A stretch of DNA of 64,000 bases from Anisus vortex (taxonomy: Eukaryota; Mollusca; Gastropoda; Planorbidae), in the NCBI GenBank assembly GCA_949126835.1, contig OX421499.1, positions 7,705,026-7,769,025 on the forward strand. Reading direction: 5' to 3'. How positions within the stretch are numbered: the stretch's first letter is position 1; each line of letters begins with the position of its first letter. Below the pieces are notes generated by a model. The model was not told where the DNA came from. It ran no database searches and was given only the letters and a program-made list of their open reading frames with translations. Below, piece after piece: positions 12,201 to 25,353 of this stretch. The position numbers and the translations under genes were made by a program.

Positions 12201-15200
12201 AAAGTCAATATAGTTGTAAACACCTTGCGATACGACGTGATTAAAGTCAATATAGTGGTAAACACCTTGCGATACGACGTGATTAAAGTCAATATAGTTG
12301 TAAGCACCTTGCGATACGACGTGATTAAAGTCAATATAGTGGTAAGCACCTTGCGATACGACGTGATTAAAGTCAATATAGTTGTAAGCACCTTGCGATA
12401 CGACGTGATTAAAGTCAATATAGTGGTAAGCACCTTGCGATACGACTTAATTAAAGTCAATATAGTGGTAGGCACCTTGCGATACGACGTGATTAAAGTC
12501 AATATAGTGGTAGGCACCTTGCGATACGACGTGATTAAAGTCAATATAGTTGTAAGCACCTTGCGATACGACGTGATTAAAGTCAGTATAGTTGTAAGCA
12601 CCTTGCGATACGACGTGATTAAAGTCAATATAGTTGTAAGCACCTTGCGATACGACGTGATTAAAGTCAATATAGTGGTAGGCACCTTGCGATACGACTT
12701 AATTAAAGTCAATATAGTGGTAGGCACCTTGCGATACGACGTGATTAAAGTCAATATAGTGGTAGGCACCTTGCGATACGACGTGATTAAAGTCAATATA
12801 GTGGTAGGCACCTTGCGATACGACGTGATTAAAGTCAATATAGTGGTAAGCACCTTGCGATACGACTTGATTAAAGTCAATATAGTTGTAAGCACCTTGC
12901 GATACGACGTGATTAAAGTCAATATAGTTGTAAGCACCTTGCGATACGACGTGATTAAAGTCAATATAGTGGTAAGCACCTTGCGATACGACTTAATTAA
13001 AGTCAATATAGTGGTAGGCACCTTGCGATACGACGTGATTAAAGTCAATATAGTGGTAGGCACCTTGCGATACGACGTGATTAAAGTCAATATAGTGGTA
13101 GGCACCTTGCGATACGACTTAATTAAAGTCTATATAGTGGTAGGCACCTTGCGATACGACGTGATTAAAGTCAATATAGTTGTAAACACCTTGCGATACG
13201 ACGTGATTAAAGTCAATATAGTGGTAAACACCTTGCGATACGACGTGATTAAAGTCAATATAGTTGTAAGCACCTTGCGATACGACGTGATTAAAGTCAA
13301 TATAGTGGTAAGCACCTTGCGATACGACGTGATTAAAGTCAATATAGTTGTAAGCACCTTGCGATACGACGTGATTAAAGTCAATATAGTGGTAAGCACC
13401 TTGCGATACGACTTAATTAAAGTCAATATAGTGGTAGGCACCTTGCGATACGACGTGATTAAAGTCAATATAGTTGTAAACACCTTGCGATACGACGTGA
13501 TTAAAGTCAATATAGTGGTAGGCACCTTGCGATACGACTTAATTAAAGTCAATATAGTGGTAGGCACCTTGCGATACGACGTGATTAAAGTCAATATAGT
13601 TGTAAACACCTTGCGATACGACGTGATTAAAGTCAATATAGTGGTAAACACCTTGCGATACGACGTGATTAAAGTCAATATAGTGGTAAACACCTTGCGA
13701 TACGACGTGATTAAAGTCAATATAGTTGTAAGCACCTTGCGATACGACGTGATTAAAGTCAATATAGTGGTAAACACCTTGCGATACGACGTGATTAAAG
13801 TCAATATAGTTGTAAGCACCTTGCGATACGACGTGATTAAAGTCAATATAGTGGTAAACACCTTGCGATACGACGTGATTAAAGTCAATATAGTTGTAAA
13901 CACCTTGCGATACGACGTGATTAAAGTCAATATAGTGGTAAACACCTTGCGATACGACGTGATTAAAGTCAATATAGTGGTAAACACCTTGCGATACGAC
14001 GTGATTAAAGTCAATATAGTTGTAAACACCTTGCGATACGACGTGATTAAAGTCAATATAGTGGTAAGCACCTTGCGATACGACGTGATTAAAGTCAATA
14101 TAGTTGTAAGCACCTTGCGATACGACGTGATTAAAGTCAATATAGTGGTAAACACCTTGCGATACGACGTGATTAAAGTCAATATAGTGGTAAACACCTT
14201 GCAATTCGACGTGATTAAAGTCAATATAGTTGTAAGCACCTTGCGATACGACGTGATTAAAGTCAATATAGTTGTAAGCACCTTGCGATACGACGTGATT
14301 AAAGTCAATATAGTGGTAAACACCTTGCGATACGACGTGATTAAAGTCAATATAGTGGTAAACACCTTGCGATACGACGTGATTAAAGTCAATATAGTTG
14401 TAAGCACCTTGCGATACGACGTGATTAAAGTCAATATAGTTGTAAGCACCTTGCGATACGACGTGATTAAAGTCAATATAGTGGTAAGCACCTTGCGATA
14501 CGACGTGATTAAAGTCAATATAGTGGTAAGCACCTTGCGATACGACGTGATTAAAGTCAATATAGTGGTAAGCACCTTGCGATACGACGTGATTAAAGTC
14601 AATATAGTTGTAAGCACCTTGCGATACGACGTGATTAAAGTCAATATAGTTGTAAGCACCTTGCGATACGACGTGATTAAAGTCAATATAGTGGTAAACA
14701 CCTTGCGATACGACGTGATAAAAGTCAATATAGTGGTAAACACCTTGCGATACGACGTGATTAAAGTCAATATAGTTGTAAGCACCTTGCGATACGACGT
14801 GATTAAAGTCAATATAGTTGTAAGCACCTTGCGATACGACGTGATTAAAGTCAATATAGTTGTAAGCACCTTGCGATACGACGTGATTAAAGTCAATATA
14901 GTTGTAAGCACCTTGCGATACGACGTGATTAAAGTCAATATAGTTGTAAGCACCTTGCGATACGACGTGATTAAAGTCAATATAGTGGTAAACACCTTGC
15001 GATACGACGTGATTAAAGTCAATATAGTGGTAAGCACCTTGCGATACGACGTGATTAAAGTCAATATAGTTGTAAGCACCTTGCGATACGACGTGATTAA
15101 AGTCAATATAGTTGTAAGCACCTTGCGATACGACGTGATTAAAGTCAATATAGTTGTAAGCACCTTGCGATACGACGTGATTAAAGTCAATATAGTTGTA

Positions 15201-15313
15201 AGCACCTTGCGATACGACGTGATTAAAGTCAATATAGTTGTAAGCACCTTGCGATACGACATGATTAAAGTCAATATAGTTGTAAGCACCTTGCGATACG
15301 ACGTGATTAAAGT
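9280..15313. repeat. 42-bp satellite array, right block (about 144 units)
   Basis: Continuation of the 528-3359 array after the retrotransposon. Removing the element and one target copy restores an unbroken unit. A rare variant (AAATTC for AAAGTC) at 2581 recurs at 10689; after subtracting the 5,924-bp insertion the distance is 2,184 bp, exactly 52 units. TAGGCACC and GACTTAATT variants become common from about 11.6 to 13.6 kb, and TAAACACC variants from about 13.6 to 15 kb. The array degrades abruptly at 15313. Open frames of up to about 2,000 codons here are artefacts of the unit length. Confidence 0.97.
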
Positions 15314-16048
15314 TTATATATTACAGTAGGATTGACAAAGTGAAAGCCACAATTAAAAAACAAACAAACAAACAAACAAGCAAAAAATACTTTAGAACTT
15401 TTAGCCAGTATCAGAAATTTTCTTTCAAGTAGTATGAAATATAAAAAGAAATATAAACATTGTCCAATAAAATGGTTCTATTAATTCTTTCCTTTTGATC
15501 GGCAAAAGAAACAAATCAGTAAACGTTGCGACTGTGAACTAATTCTTCTAGTTTATTATTGGTGAATAGGCTTACGTTACATTTGAAGAAAAGTCCTTTC
15601 AAATGTTTTGTCACCTGTAAAATTCTTAGCTCATTATTTTCAGTTGAATGGGCAATAGTAGGCCTGCTTGCCCTCTGGTTTTCTTTCAAACTATTGGTTG
15701 AATAAAACATTTAGTAAATAGTAATATATTTATAGATGTTAGCTTATTTGAATTCAAAATATACAAAAAGAAACTAAGCATTAAAAAAAAAAAGTAAGCA
15801 GAATTAGACTATGCAACGGTAAACAATAATGTAATGAACAAAGGAAAGAAATGTAAAGGTCATATTAGATCAATAATGTATTTTTTGGACCAATATATAG
15901 GGCTACTGTAAAGTGATAAGTTCAACAAGATTGTTATTGTTACGTGCTTATATTATTGGATTATATTATTTCCATTCTCTCTTCCGAGGCAAACACGAAC
16001 TGACTTAACTGCCTTTTATAATAGATGACGTTGTTTTATTACTCCACA
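15314..16048. other. AT-rich sequence without recognised feature
   Basis: I see no recognisable gene or repeat. A 64-codon minus-strand frame (15516-15710) matches nothing I know and has no clear splice context. Confidence 0.5.
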
Positions 16049-16223
16049 TAAACAATATAATATATCATAAAATAAACATAAACAATATAATATATCATAA
16101 AATAAAAATAAACAATATAATATATCATAAAATAAACATAAACAATATAATATATCATAAAATAAACATAAACAATATAATATATCATAAAATAAACATA
16201 AACAATATAATATATCATAAAAT
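16049..16223. repeat. 30-bp minisatellite, about 6 copies
   Basis: Head-to-tail copies of a 30-bp AT-only unit (AACAATATAATATATCATAA plus ten more bases). One copy has AAAATA where the others have AAACATA. Confidence 0.95.
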
Positions 16224-16719
16224 AATTCCTACTACCACTCCTCATAACTCTTTAAATAACAAGAGCACATAATTATACAATTTATATATCTAGGTTATGT
16301 CCCATGTGAAAAACTCCTGAGCGAACATATTAGTCAAAATATTAAGTCCGTATGTCTAGACTCATGAATACAAAAAAACTTGGATTGCCTCCGCTTGGAG
16401 TGGTCGTACAGTCACTGGCCCAATTTCTTTTAAACTAAAGCGTACCTGCTTCGACCATAAACTTGATGACACACTTCGAATTAGACCTAATAACTCAGAG
16501 AATAACAAATGTAAACCTATTCATTCATTTGTAAACTTTTAGTGCAAAAATAGACCTAATTACTAAACTTAATTATCAATATTTAATGTCTAAACTTTCC
16601 ATAAATGGGGAACCAAAGAGATACTTTTAAATAGTATTTGCCTTTTTTATAAACCTATGAAAAAAAATTGTAACAGAACAAAATAAACTGTTTCGTTTTA
16701 ATTTATTCCTTCAAATATA
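16224..16719. other. AT-rich intergenic sequence, nothing recognised
   Basis: No ORF, RNA gene or repeat could be supported. Confidence 0.5.
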
Positions 16720-16727
16720 ATCTAGAC

Positions 16728-17098
16728 TCAGGGGTCGGGAACCTATGGCTCGCGATCCAGATGTGGCTCTATTGATGGCTGCATCTGGCTCTCAGACAAA
16801 TGTTCGATTATGAGAAAAAAATGTCTTTAGACTCCTTTGATCTACATATTAATTGCATATCAATATTTCATTCTACAAATGAGCTAAAGTCTACTGCAGC
16901 TGAGCATCAGAAGGGGTAAAGGAGATAAACTCCGCTGATATAAAAGACAGAAAAATAGCAACCCTTCATTCATTAAATTGAAGGGAAATTTACTTGAATT
17001 TATTTTTGTTTTTAACATAATGCATGGCTCTCACAGAATTACTTTTCAAAATATGTGGTGTGCATGGCTCTCTCAGACAAAAAGGTTAACGACCCCTG
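16728..17098. mobile_element. hAT-like miniature element
   Basis: The ends are inverted: CAGGGGTCGGGAACCT on the left, and on the right the complement of CAGGGGTCGTTAACCT. The 8-bp direct repeat ATCTAGAC flanks it (16720-16727 and 17099-17106), the duplication length typical of hAT elements. The interior repeats ATGGCTCTC-type words and has no transposase. Confidence 0.8.
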
Positions 17099-17175
17099 AT
17101 CTAGACCAATCAATTTTATTCAATGTAGATTTATCCTTTTTCTCTCTTTTCTTAATAGAGAGAGAGGGGGGAGAG

Positions 17176-17177
<2 letters not shown>

Positions 17178-17214
<37 letters not shown>

Positions 17215-17700
17215 TATAAAGCACTTTGTGTGTGTTTCACGGTTTCACCAGTCAAATTGGTTTATTTAAAGACACCTGATCTGATTGCCTCATATTTGAG
17301 CTATGCAATTTGACCTAGTACATGTGTCCTCGCTAGCTGAGTGAATAAAGTATCGTACTGCCGTGAGATCGACCCGGGTTCGATTCTCCAGTTAGTCTAT
17401 ACCTTTTTATCCCATTTTTTTTTATTTTTCAAAAAATATTACTTAAAAAAAAAAAGAGTGTAAATCCATGGGCATCACCGGGCAATTTAGCTTTCTGTTA
17501 AATAAAAAGACTTGCCTATTTTTAGCCGATTACAATATTTATTTTATATTACTTTCCTAAATGTTTCCAATAAAAAAATAGTAATTTTTATTATTAGATA
17601 TATAGCTATCTGTTCATTGTATGAAAGATTTTTTTTATCAGTAGCATATATAGCCCCCCCCCCCCTCCCGGGCAACGCCGGGGAATTTAGCTTGCTTGTT
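17178..17700 (+). mobile_element. TA-flanked repeat family with tRNA-like module, copy A
   Basis: A (TA)n run (17178-17211) is followed by a body containing CTCGCTAGCTGAGTG and GGGTTCGATTCTCC, resembling tRNA box A and box B. It ends with a GC hairpin-like motif (CCCGGGCAACGCCGGGG, 17667-17683) and AATTTAGCTTG. The same end motif occurs in partial form near 17479-17495. Copies B, C and D lie at 19.3, 30.7 and 56.8 kb. Confidence 0.65.
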
Positions 17701-17819
17701 AAATTATAAAACAAACACTTTAGCGAGACACAAATAGTAACACTAAAAAAAACAACAGTAATAAATATTTGTGTTAGAATGTAGACTGTAGACATTGCTT
17801 TCAATTATGCAGCAAGATT

Positions 17820-18100
17820 GAGAAGGGGAGAGAAACGGGTACCATGCCATGGCTATGTGAAAGGGGCAGGTAATAAGAAGAGGCACACTCGTCACGCGTG
17901 ATACAAGACGCAGGTGAGAGCTGGTGGTCTCCCCTTGTCAACACCCAGCTGACTTGAAATGTGGCTTCTCTGTTGTGACTCGCGTTGACTGTCGTCTGCT
18001 AGAGATCAGAGGGTGGCAGACGTAATGTGTTAAAGTTGAATGGGAAATACAGGTTCGATACAATTAATGAGACAGGTAAGTAGGGCTAGTTAACGTCAGA
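17820..18100 (+). other. unique sequence ending in a splice-donor-like site
   Basis: A relatively GC-rich, non-repetitive stretch that ends with ACAG/GTAAGT around 18080. It could hold an untranslated or first exon, but no coding frame supports this. Confidence 0.2.
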
Positions 18101-18134
18101 AAGATATATTTTCACTGTGTCTATATAGGCTAGC

Positions 18135-18740
<606 letters not shown>

Positions 18741-19287
18741 TCTCTTTCGTTTTATTTATCTATCTTTCTATATATATAAATATATAGATAGCGTCTGACT
18801 ATCTATCCATGTCAATGAATCTATCTCAATCTATTGAGGAACATCTATCAACTTTTGATTTATTTATGTAAATATATAAGGCTATTATATTATCTTTGTA
18901 TTTATCTGTTAGCTCAATCTATCTCTATCTGTCTTTCTATGCACATTTCTTTATATATTAATGTGTATAAATGTGAATATGTATCTATTCATCTAACTAT
19001 ATTAATATATGTATCTGTCTATCTCTATTTATCTACATCTATCTGTTTATCCACCTAACTATAATTATTTATATAACTATATTAGATATTTATATGTATG
19101 TCTTTCTCCAAATAGCCTATCTATATTATCTATCGATATAAATCTATTAATATATTTATCTTTCCATCTTACTATCTTAATCTGTCTAGCTATGTTTCTA
19201 TACCTATCAATATATTCAAATATCTATCTATCAATCTACACATATTTCGACTAGTCGTCTATATTTAACTATGTATCCGTTCGCCCA

Positions 19288-19319
19288 TATATATATATAC
19301 ATATATATACATATATATA

Positions 19320-19399
<80 letters not shown>

Positions 19400-19820
19400 A
19401 GAGTGTTTGTCCGCATACGGATCCCCATTGGTCAATTTGAAATCACGTGAGTTTGTCACTGACCTATTTAGGCCTAGGTCTATATACTGTCTAATAATTT
19501 TTCACAACGGACATGTGTCTTCGCTAGCTTAGAGGTAAACGTAGCGGACTGCTTGCGGGCGACCCGAGTTCGATTCTCCAGTTAGACTATACTTTTTTTT
19601 TTTTTTTTTTTCGAAATTTTTTTTTCAAACTTTTAAAAACAAAAGACATTGTAAATCTACGGGCAATTTAGATTTGTGTTACTTTCCTAAAAGTCTTCAG
19701 TAAAAAAATAATTTAAATATAAGATTTATAGCTTTCTTTTAAGTGTAGTTTATACATTTTTTATCTGCACCTTATACAGTCCTGTTTGTTTTTTCACCCG
19801 GGCAACGCTAGGCAATGTAG
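19288..19820 (+). mobile_element. TA-flanked repeat family with tRNA-like module, copy B
   Basis: (TA)n at 19288-19394, then the family body with box-A-like TAGCTTAGAGGTAAACG and box-B-like GAGTTCGATTCTCC near 19525-19575. It ends in CCCGGGCAACGCTAGGCAA and a second TA tract (about 19825-19851). Confidence 0.65.
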
Positions 19821-20346
19821 CCTGTATATATATAATATATATATATATATATGATAACCGCCACGATTATATGGCCAAACGAAGGTTTCGGTATGCAAAA
19901 ATGGTCGACTTACTTTATGTACATACTGTCACACTTTTAGATACATGGCATTATAATTGACAACACAAAAATGCATGACAAGTGTGTACATTGTTAGCTT
20001 CAAGAGATAAGGACAAGATAAGATTAAGACACGTTGAGATAAGAACAGCACAGATAAACAACCCAATAACAACCTGTTGCAATGCTCAGATAAACAAGCC
20101 AACATACAAACATATATAATGTTTGCATTGTCATTTAAATGACAACGACAGCAGAAATTCCAGAGTAAGTGAACGATTAGCTCTGGACTCAAACCCTACT
20201 GTGAATTAGGTGTCCGGTTTTGTACCGGACAGACGTGCATTTCAGCAGACTTTCCGGTTTTACAATAGGCTAAAAAATAAATTAAATATCTGAGATTTAT
20301 AACAATATTCCCTATTTTCTCGTGGGTGGGATACCTGGGAAGAGAA

Positions 20347-20534
20347 CAGTGCCGTTGCTAGAGATTTGGGGGCCCGGGGGACTTGGCCTCTTTAGTGGCC
20401 TGCATTTTGACATTCGACATTATGACATGAGAAAAAAACAATTCGGATACTCCTTTGGGGGCCTCCCTTAAGTAGGGGCCAGGGGGACTTTCGAATTCGG
20501 ACCCCCTCTCCCCCCTCCCTTCGCTACGCCACTG
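20347..20534. mobile_element. hAT-like miniature element (GGCGTAGC ends)
   Basis: 188 bp with inverted ends CAGTGCCGTTGCTAG and, at the right, TTCGCTACGCCACTG. The 8-bp flanks GAAGAGAA and GAAAAGAA differ at one base, consistent with a hAT target duplication. The interior is G-rich. Confidence 0.7.
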
Positions 20535-20619
20535 GAAAAGAAGGATAGAAAGGTTTCTGATATTTTCTGAAGGCGTCAGGTATTTTCAGGAAAGGTATTT
20601 GACAACCCGAGTATTAAAA

Positions 20620-20872
20620 AGTAAACTACCCTACGGACCAAATTGATCATAGGGCCGGTGAAGCAGCGTTCACCCGTTTCTGTGGCCCCGGCATACTAGG
20701 GGATGTGTGGTCAGGACATTACCCAGCCGCCTTGACTTTACCCCAACTAATGACAGGTACCCATCAGAGCTGGGTAGACTAACGGACCATATCCATTCCC
20801 TGGAAAAAAATCCTAGAACCCAGAACCTTCGGAACACCAATCGAGCTCGCTGCCGCACGAACACCGTGTTAC
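20620..20872 (-). repeat. tRNA-derived SINE, full length
   Basis: Minus-strand copy of the family seen at position 1. Its 3' end reads (complement) CCTACGGACCAAATTGATCA, and its tRNA-like head lies near 20810-20872, with box B mutated. Confidence 0.85.
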
Positions 20873-21410
20873 ATACTCGAGTAATAACTTGCAATAGATT
20901 TAGAAAACTATCTTTTCACCATCTTTTACTAACTAAGAATTTCAGATGTTTATTCTTACTATATTTTTTTTGTTAGAAGGGACCATGAAACTTTTATCAT
21001 GTGCACATTTAAATAAATGCATAATAAGACTGATATTGAAAGTATATAAGAGTAATTAAAATAAAACCCAAGGGCTGTACACAAATCTCCTTTATTTGAG
21101 TTATTTAAAAAAAAAAAGAAAAAAAATTGCGGTTCGCATAGAAATGTCCACAAATGCCAGATCTAGATCGTGGGGAAATAAAAAAAAAATAAAGAAAACC
21201 TATCCAAGTTCCGAAGTTGACAAAAAGCAATTTAATGGTGACAGTTATCTTCCCCTTTTCGATAGCAGACGACTCTGTTTTACAGCTTATATTTTAATTA
21301 AAGTCAGATTTAATAGAAACAGATCAAGTGTTTAATTGAATAGGAGGGTCTATTGCATTGTCCAATGCAGTGTGATAACATTTACGTCGATATAATGTTC
21401 AAAGCATGTG

Positions 21411-21519
21411 GATTTCTCGTGGCTTTTACTACCCCGCTCAAATCACATATCGAACTAAGAAAATGGAGTTCTCGTGGCTTTTAATTTCCCGCCCAAATCA
21501 CATACCGTAGTAAGAAAAT
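21411..21519. repeat. 55-bp tandem duplication
   Basis: Two diverged copies (21411-21464 and 21466-21519), both starting with TTCTCGTGGCTTTTA and ending with TAAGAAAAT. Confidence 0.85.
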
Positions 21520-21689
21520 AACACCTTTGACATTTTAATCCAAAACAATTTCATTTTTAACAAATTTGGATATGAACGTGTTAATTAAAAAAACAACAAC
21601 AGTAAATAGTACATTAACTGTTTACTAAACAAGGGAAGTTATTAACATAAGATAAACATGATAATGTGAGGCCTCTAAAAAAAAAGTAT

Positions 21690-21955
21690 CCCGTCAGACC
21701 AAACTGATCCATAGAGCCGGTGAAGCAGCGTTCACCAGTTTCTGTGGCCACGGCATACTAAGTAATTGTGTGGCCAGCACAATGCACAGCCGCCTTTACT
21801 TGTACCCCAACTAAGGTCAGGTACCTATCAGAGCTGGGTAGACTCAGGGACACCCTTCAGACCCGGAAAAAATGAATCGTAGCCTTCACTAGGATTCGAA
21901 CCCAGGACCTTCGGTACGTCAGCCGAACTCGCCGCCGCTCGGCCACTTTGCCCCC
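21690..21955 (-). repeat. tRNA-derived SINE, full length
   Basis: Same family. The 3' tail is near 21690 (CCCGTCAGACCAAACTGATC) and the head near 21890-21955 shows box B as GGATTCGAACCC on the plus strand. It is followed by a poly-C run. Confidence 0.85.
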
Positions 21956-22001
21956 CCCCCCCCCCTACGATACGTACAATGACGTAATGTGACGAAAATG
22001 T

Positions 22002-22095
22002 GACTCAGTGGTCTAGTGACAGTGCGTTGGAATAACCATTTCAAATACCCTTAGTTCGAATCCCGGTTAAATGCCTGTAGTTGATGACAGGAACT
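22002..22095 (+). repeat. tRNA-like sequence, probably a different SINE head
   Basis: ACTCAGTGGTCTAGTG resembles box A and GTTCGAATCCC is a good box B, about 45 bases apart. No intact tRNA cloverleaf is evident, so a SINE head or tRNA pseudogene is likelier than a functional tRNA gene. Confidence 0.4.
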
Positions 22096-22247
22096 GGACT
22101 TAGTGCTTGAGTAGTTAGCTTTAAATCGGTACTGTCATATATCTCTAATTGTGACTCGGTTATTTTGATACTTCGGTACCAAATATGTCATTTCACGTTG
22201 TTTTTTTATATTATAGATTATATTATGTATCTATCCTTTATGTAGAA

Positions 22248-23496
22248 CAAGGGTCGGCAACCTACGTCACGCGTGCCAGACTTGGCACACAGAGCGATTT
22301 TCAAGGGCACGGGGAAGACCTTAAAATAGGCAATTCGAGTCTCTTCTACGAAGTGTTACGAAACGTAAATTCCCTACATTGTAATGTTAATAAACCAATT
22401 GAATCATTTAAGCGAATTGCGTTTAAACGATATAAATATTTCTCAGCTCAAAGTTTCCCCCGGGTTTTTCCTAACCTAATTTGAGCATTATTGTTTTTTA
22501 TTAACCTCGATAAAAACATGAACTGTGCACGTACCTACAGCGTGTCAAGGCCGTCCGGTCTCTCCTTATTTTGTTAGAGCATTATTGCTTGTTCTTAATA
22601 AAAAAAACATTCTGATCACGCAGTCAACATGCAGGCTTGATTAAAATATTCGTGTCACTAGGCTGTCTGGTTTTTCCAACGATTGACCCGTAATATATTT
22701 CTACGCGATTCGACACTTTTAGTCAGTTCTTGGCGTACATTCGATCAGATAACATCTAAGATTCTGAGTCTCTGAGTATCGTTTCTATTTGAGTTGTATT
22801 ATGGAAAATTTATTATTCTACTATTAACTACAATGCTATATGTTCATTGAGGATATTCATTACTAATTGGAATATGTGTAGTTCTTGATTGTGTATATAA
22901 TATTATTTGGATTCCTACTGGATTGATGTTGTAAATTAAACCAAATTTATCGTTGCTTTCTACACAACTTGGTTAGCGTCAATATTTCAAAGTTATATAC
23001 ATGTGTGTATGTGTAATATTTATTCAACTATATTAATAATCTACACTACCACTCAACATCGAGGTTCTTGCTGTATAATATGAGCCACACAAATAATTAT
23101 ACATGAAGTAAATCAACTGAAAACTCTAAAACTACGCTATGTGAATTGCCAGGGGATTATAAGAACCAGGAATACTCTAGACAACTACAAATAAACTTCA
23201 GAATAATAAAATAAGATCTTCACTAATACAAGGATACTCACACTAATAATAACAATACTATAACTATTATTTTCATAAATTGAATGGGGGCTCTAGCCGT
23301 AATAACATTATAAATCATAATTATACTTGTGTGATCTAAATAGAAGGTCTCATCCATAATTTATTATGGTGAATAAATTGCCTTGTAATAGAAGAAAAAT
23401 TGGTGCTAGAACAGGATGACTTCTAGGCGGTTGGCGCGCTGAATTAATTAGAAATCCTACTTTGGCACACTATTATCAAAAGGTTACTAACCCCTG
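22248..23496. mobile_element. hAT-like miniature element split by a solo LTR
   Basis: Ends CAAGGGTCGGCAACCT and, inverted, AGGTTACTAACCCCTG. The exact 8-bp duplication ATGTAGAA lies at 22240-22247 and 23497-23504. Inside are the TGCCAGACTTGGCAC and CTTTGGCACAC motifs shared with copies at 38.6, 44.1 and 56.0 kb. Removing the solo LTR at 22354-23390 leaves about 210 bp, the size of those copies. Confidence 0.85.
22354..23390 (+). mobile_element. solo LTR, 1,037 bp
   Basis: Flanked by the 4-bp direct repeat GAAG (22350-22353 and 23391-23394). It starts TGTTACGAAACG and ends CCTTGTAATA. It is a close relative of the LTR at 61225-62259, which is followed by a gag gene. No internal retroelement sequence is present, so recombination between two LTRs probably deleted it. 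Confidence 0.9.
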
Positions 23497-23598
23497 ATGT
23501 AGAACATAACAATAATGAATTTCTATACAATCTATGAGACATTAGTAGCGGATAAGTTTAACAGGCAGAGCTTAACTCTGCTTCAAGTATGACAAAAT

Positions 23599-24009
23599 GG
23601 TATAATATATGTCCACGGAAAGAGGGGGGAGTATTGGGCCCGTGCACCCCCCCCCCACATCCAGTTTACCTCGTCCTAACCCTCCCTCAGCAATTTCTTT
23701 CTTCCAAGCCCAGGATTTCTAAAATATTTCAGTTTCCATCTTTCCTTCGTTTTAAATATTAATTGAATCTAATTTTACGTTTCAATATTTATGTACTATA
23801 GTTTGGTATAATATATGTCCACGGAAAGAGGGGGGAGTATTGGGCCCGTGCACCCCCCCCCACATCCAGTTTACCTCGTCCTAACCCTCCCTCAGCAATT
23901 TCTTTCTTCCAAGCCCAGGATTTCTAAAATATTTCAGTTTCCATCTTTCCTTCGTTTTAAATATTAATTGAATCTAATTTTACGTTTCAATATTTATGTA
24001 CTATAGTTT
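23599..24009. repeat. 206-bp tandem duplication
   Basis: Two almost identical copies (from 23599 and from 23805). Each starts GGTATAATATATGTCCACGG and contains a run of C. A third copy seems to begin at about 24010 but diverges at once into a G-run. Confidence 0.9.
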
Positions 24010-24148
24010 GGTGGGGAGGGGGGGGGAGGAGGGGGAAAGTGTCCACCAGTTCAGAGAAAACCTGCTATTGCTCCCCCCTCCCTACCCCACACACCATTCG
24101 AATGCTATTTCCCCCCTTACAATAAGCCACCCCCCCCCCCCTTTATAT
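24010..24148. other. G-run and C-run segment
   Basis: Plus-strand G tracts at 24010-24037 (four or more runs of at least four G) could form a G-quadruplex. C tracts follow to about 24140. No gene is visible. Confidence 0.45.
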
Positions 24149-24149
24149 A

Positions 24150-24990
24150 CTAGTTATACTTCCTTGCTCCTTACCGCCATACATTATGACATTGCGCCAT
24201 TTGCCTCGTTCCCATCTTTGTATCTGTGTGTTTTTGTTTAAATGTATGGATGTTTGTATGTTTATATGTGTAAGTCTGTATATTTGTGAATATATTTCTG
24301 CATGAGCGCCCGTGCAACTGTATGTGTGTGTGTGTATATGTGTTATTTTGTCTAAAAAAGGAAACCCAAATGCTCAATTCCATGCATTATATTATATTAT
24401 TTTGACTAAGTATTAAAATGGCTTACGATAAGGACCATGTGGCCCACACAACACCAGGCATCAATAGACAAAGCATATGTTTAGTGATTATCATTCAATA
24501 ACTATCACTATCTAAATTTTATTGTAAATGACCGTTGATAAATTACTTTGACTGTTCGGAGTTCAACATTTTATTCTGAATGCGCCACAACATCACAACA
24601 TCACAAAACATCACAAGCCAAGAATTTGGATTCATCGATGTCATTTAGTCTATAAAGATAATGCACAGGCTTTTTCTAGGACTTGAACCCAGTACCTCCA
24701 GTTTTGTTGGTTTGCTTTCGGTCTACTACTCGCGAAACACCAACACTCCCCCCCTCCCCCCCCCAAGAAACTAAAAAAATTGCCTTTTTTCTTTCTTTTT
24801 AAAGATTGGGGTGCGGCTAAGGGGGGGGGGCAGCTCATTCGAATCCGGAACTAAGGGAGGACCCTCAAGTGTCATGGTGGTATGCTTCCCCCCTCCCCTC
24901 CACACACACACTTGCTACTTCTTGCATGTCGTTGAATGCCATTGTATTTAATTTGCATCTACAAAGTGGATTCACAAATATACAGAGCTG
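24150..24990. other. intergenic sequence, nothing firm
   Basis: Only short words resembling other repeats are seen, including a possible tRNA-like box B on the minus strand near 24670-24690 (GGTTCAAGTCC). No gene could be supported. Confidence 0.4.
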
Positions 24991-24991
24991 C

Positions 24992-24992
<1 letters not shown>

Positions 24993-25031
<39 letters not shown>

Positions 25032-25045
25032 GAGAGAGGTGAAAT

Positions 25046-25081
<36 letters not shown>
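24993..25081. repeat. (GA)n microsatellite
   Basis: Two runs of GA dinucleotides separated by TGAGAGAGAGGTGAAATAGG. Confidence 0.95.
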
Positions 25082-25083
<2 letters not shown>

Positions 25084-25261
25084 TGCGTAGAATGAAAGCT
25101 GCAGGATAGATTCAAGGCCAACGACCATCTTGCAAGTACTTATTGACGTTGCAGGGCCGCATGGCGTTCAAAATAAATCCATATTTAATTTTTATGTTCT
25201 ATTCCCCGAACACCGCCGGGTAGTTGAAGCTAGTATGTACGTTTAAAAAAACACTTTAAAA

Positions 25262-25353
<92 letters not shown>

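Noticed and set aside
9197..15329. Open frames of 2014, 1302, 719 and 221 codons
   Set aside because: Same satellite artefact, running through the right block on both strands and in several frames.
19231..19459. Ile/Tyr-repeat frames
   Set aside because: Translations of a (TA)n microsatellite.
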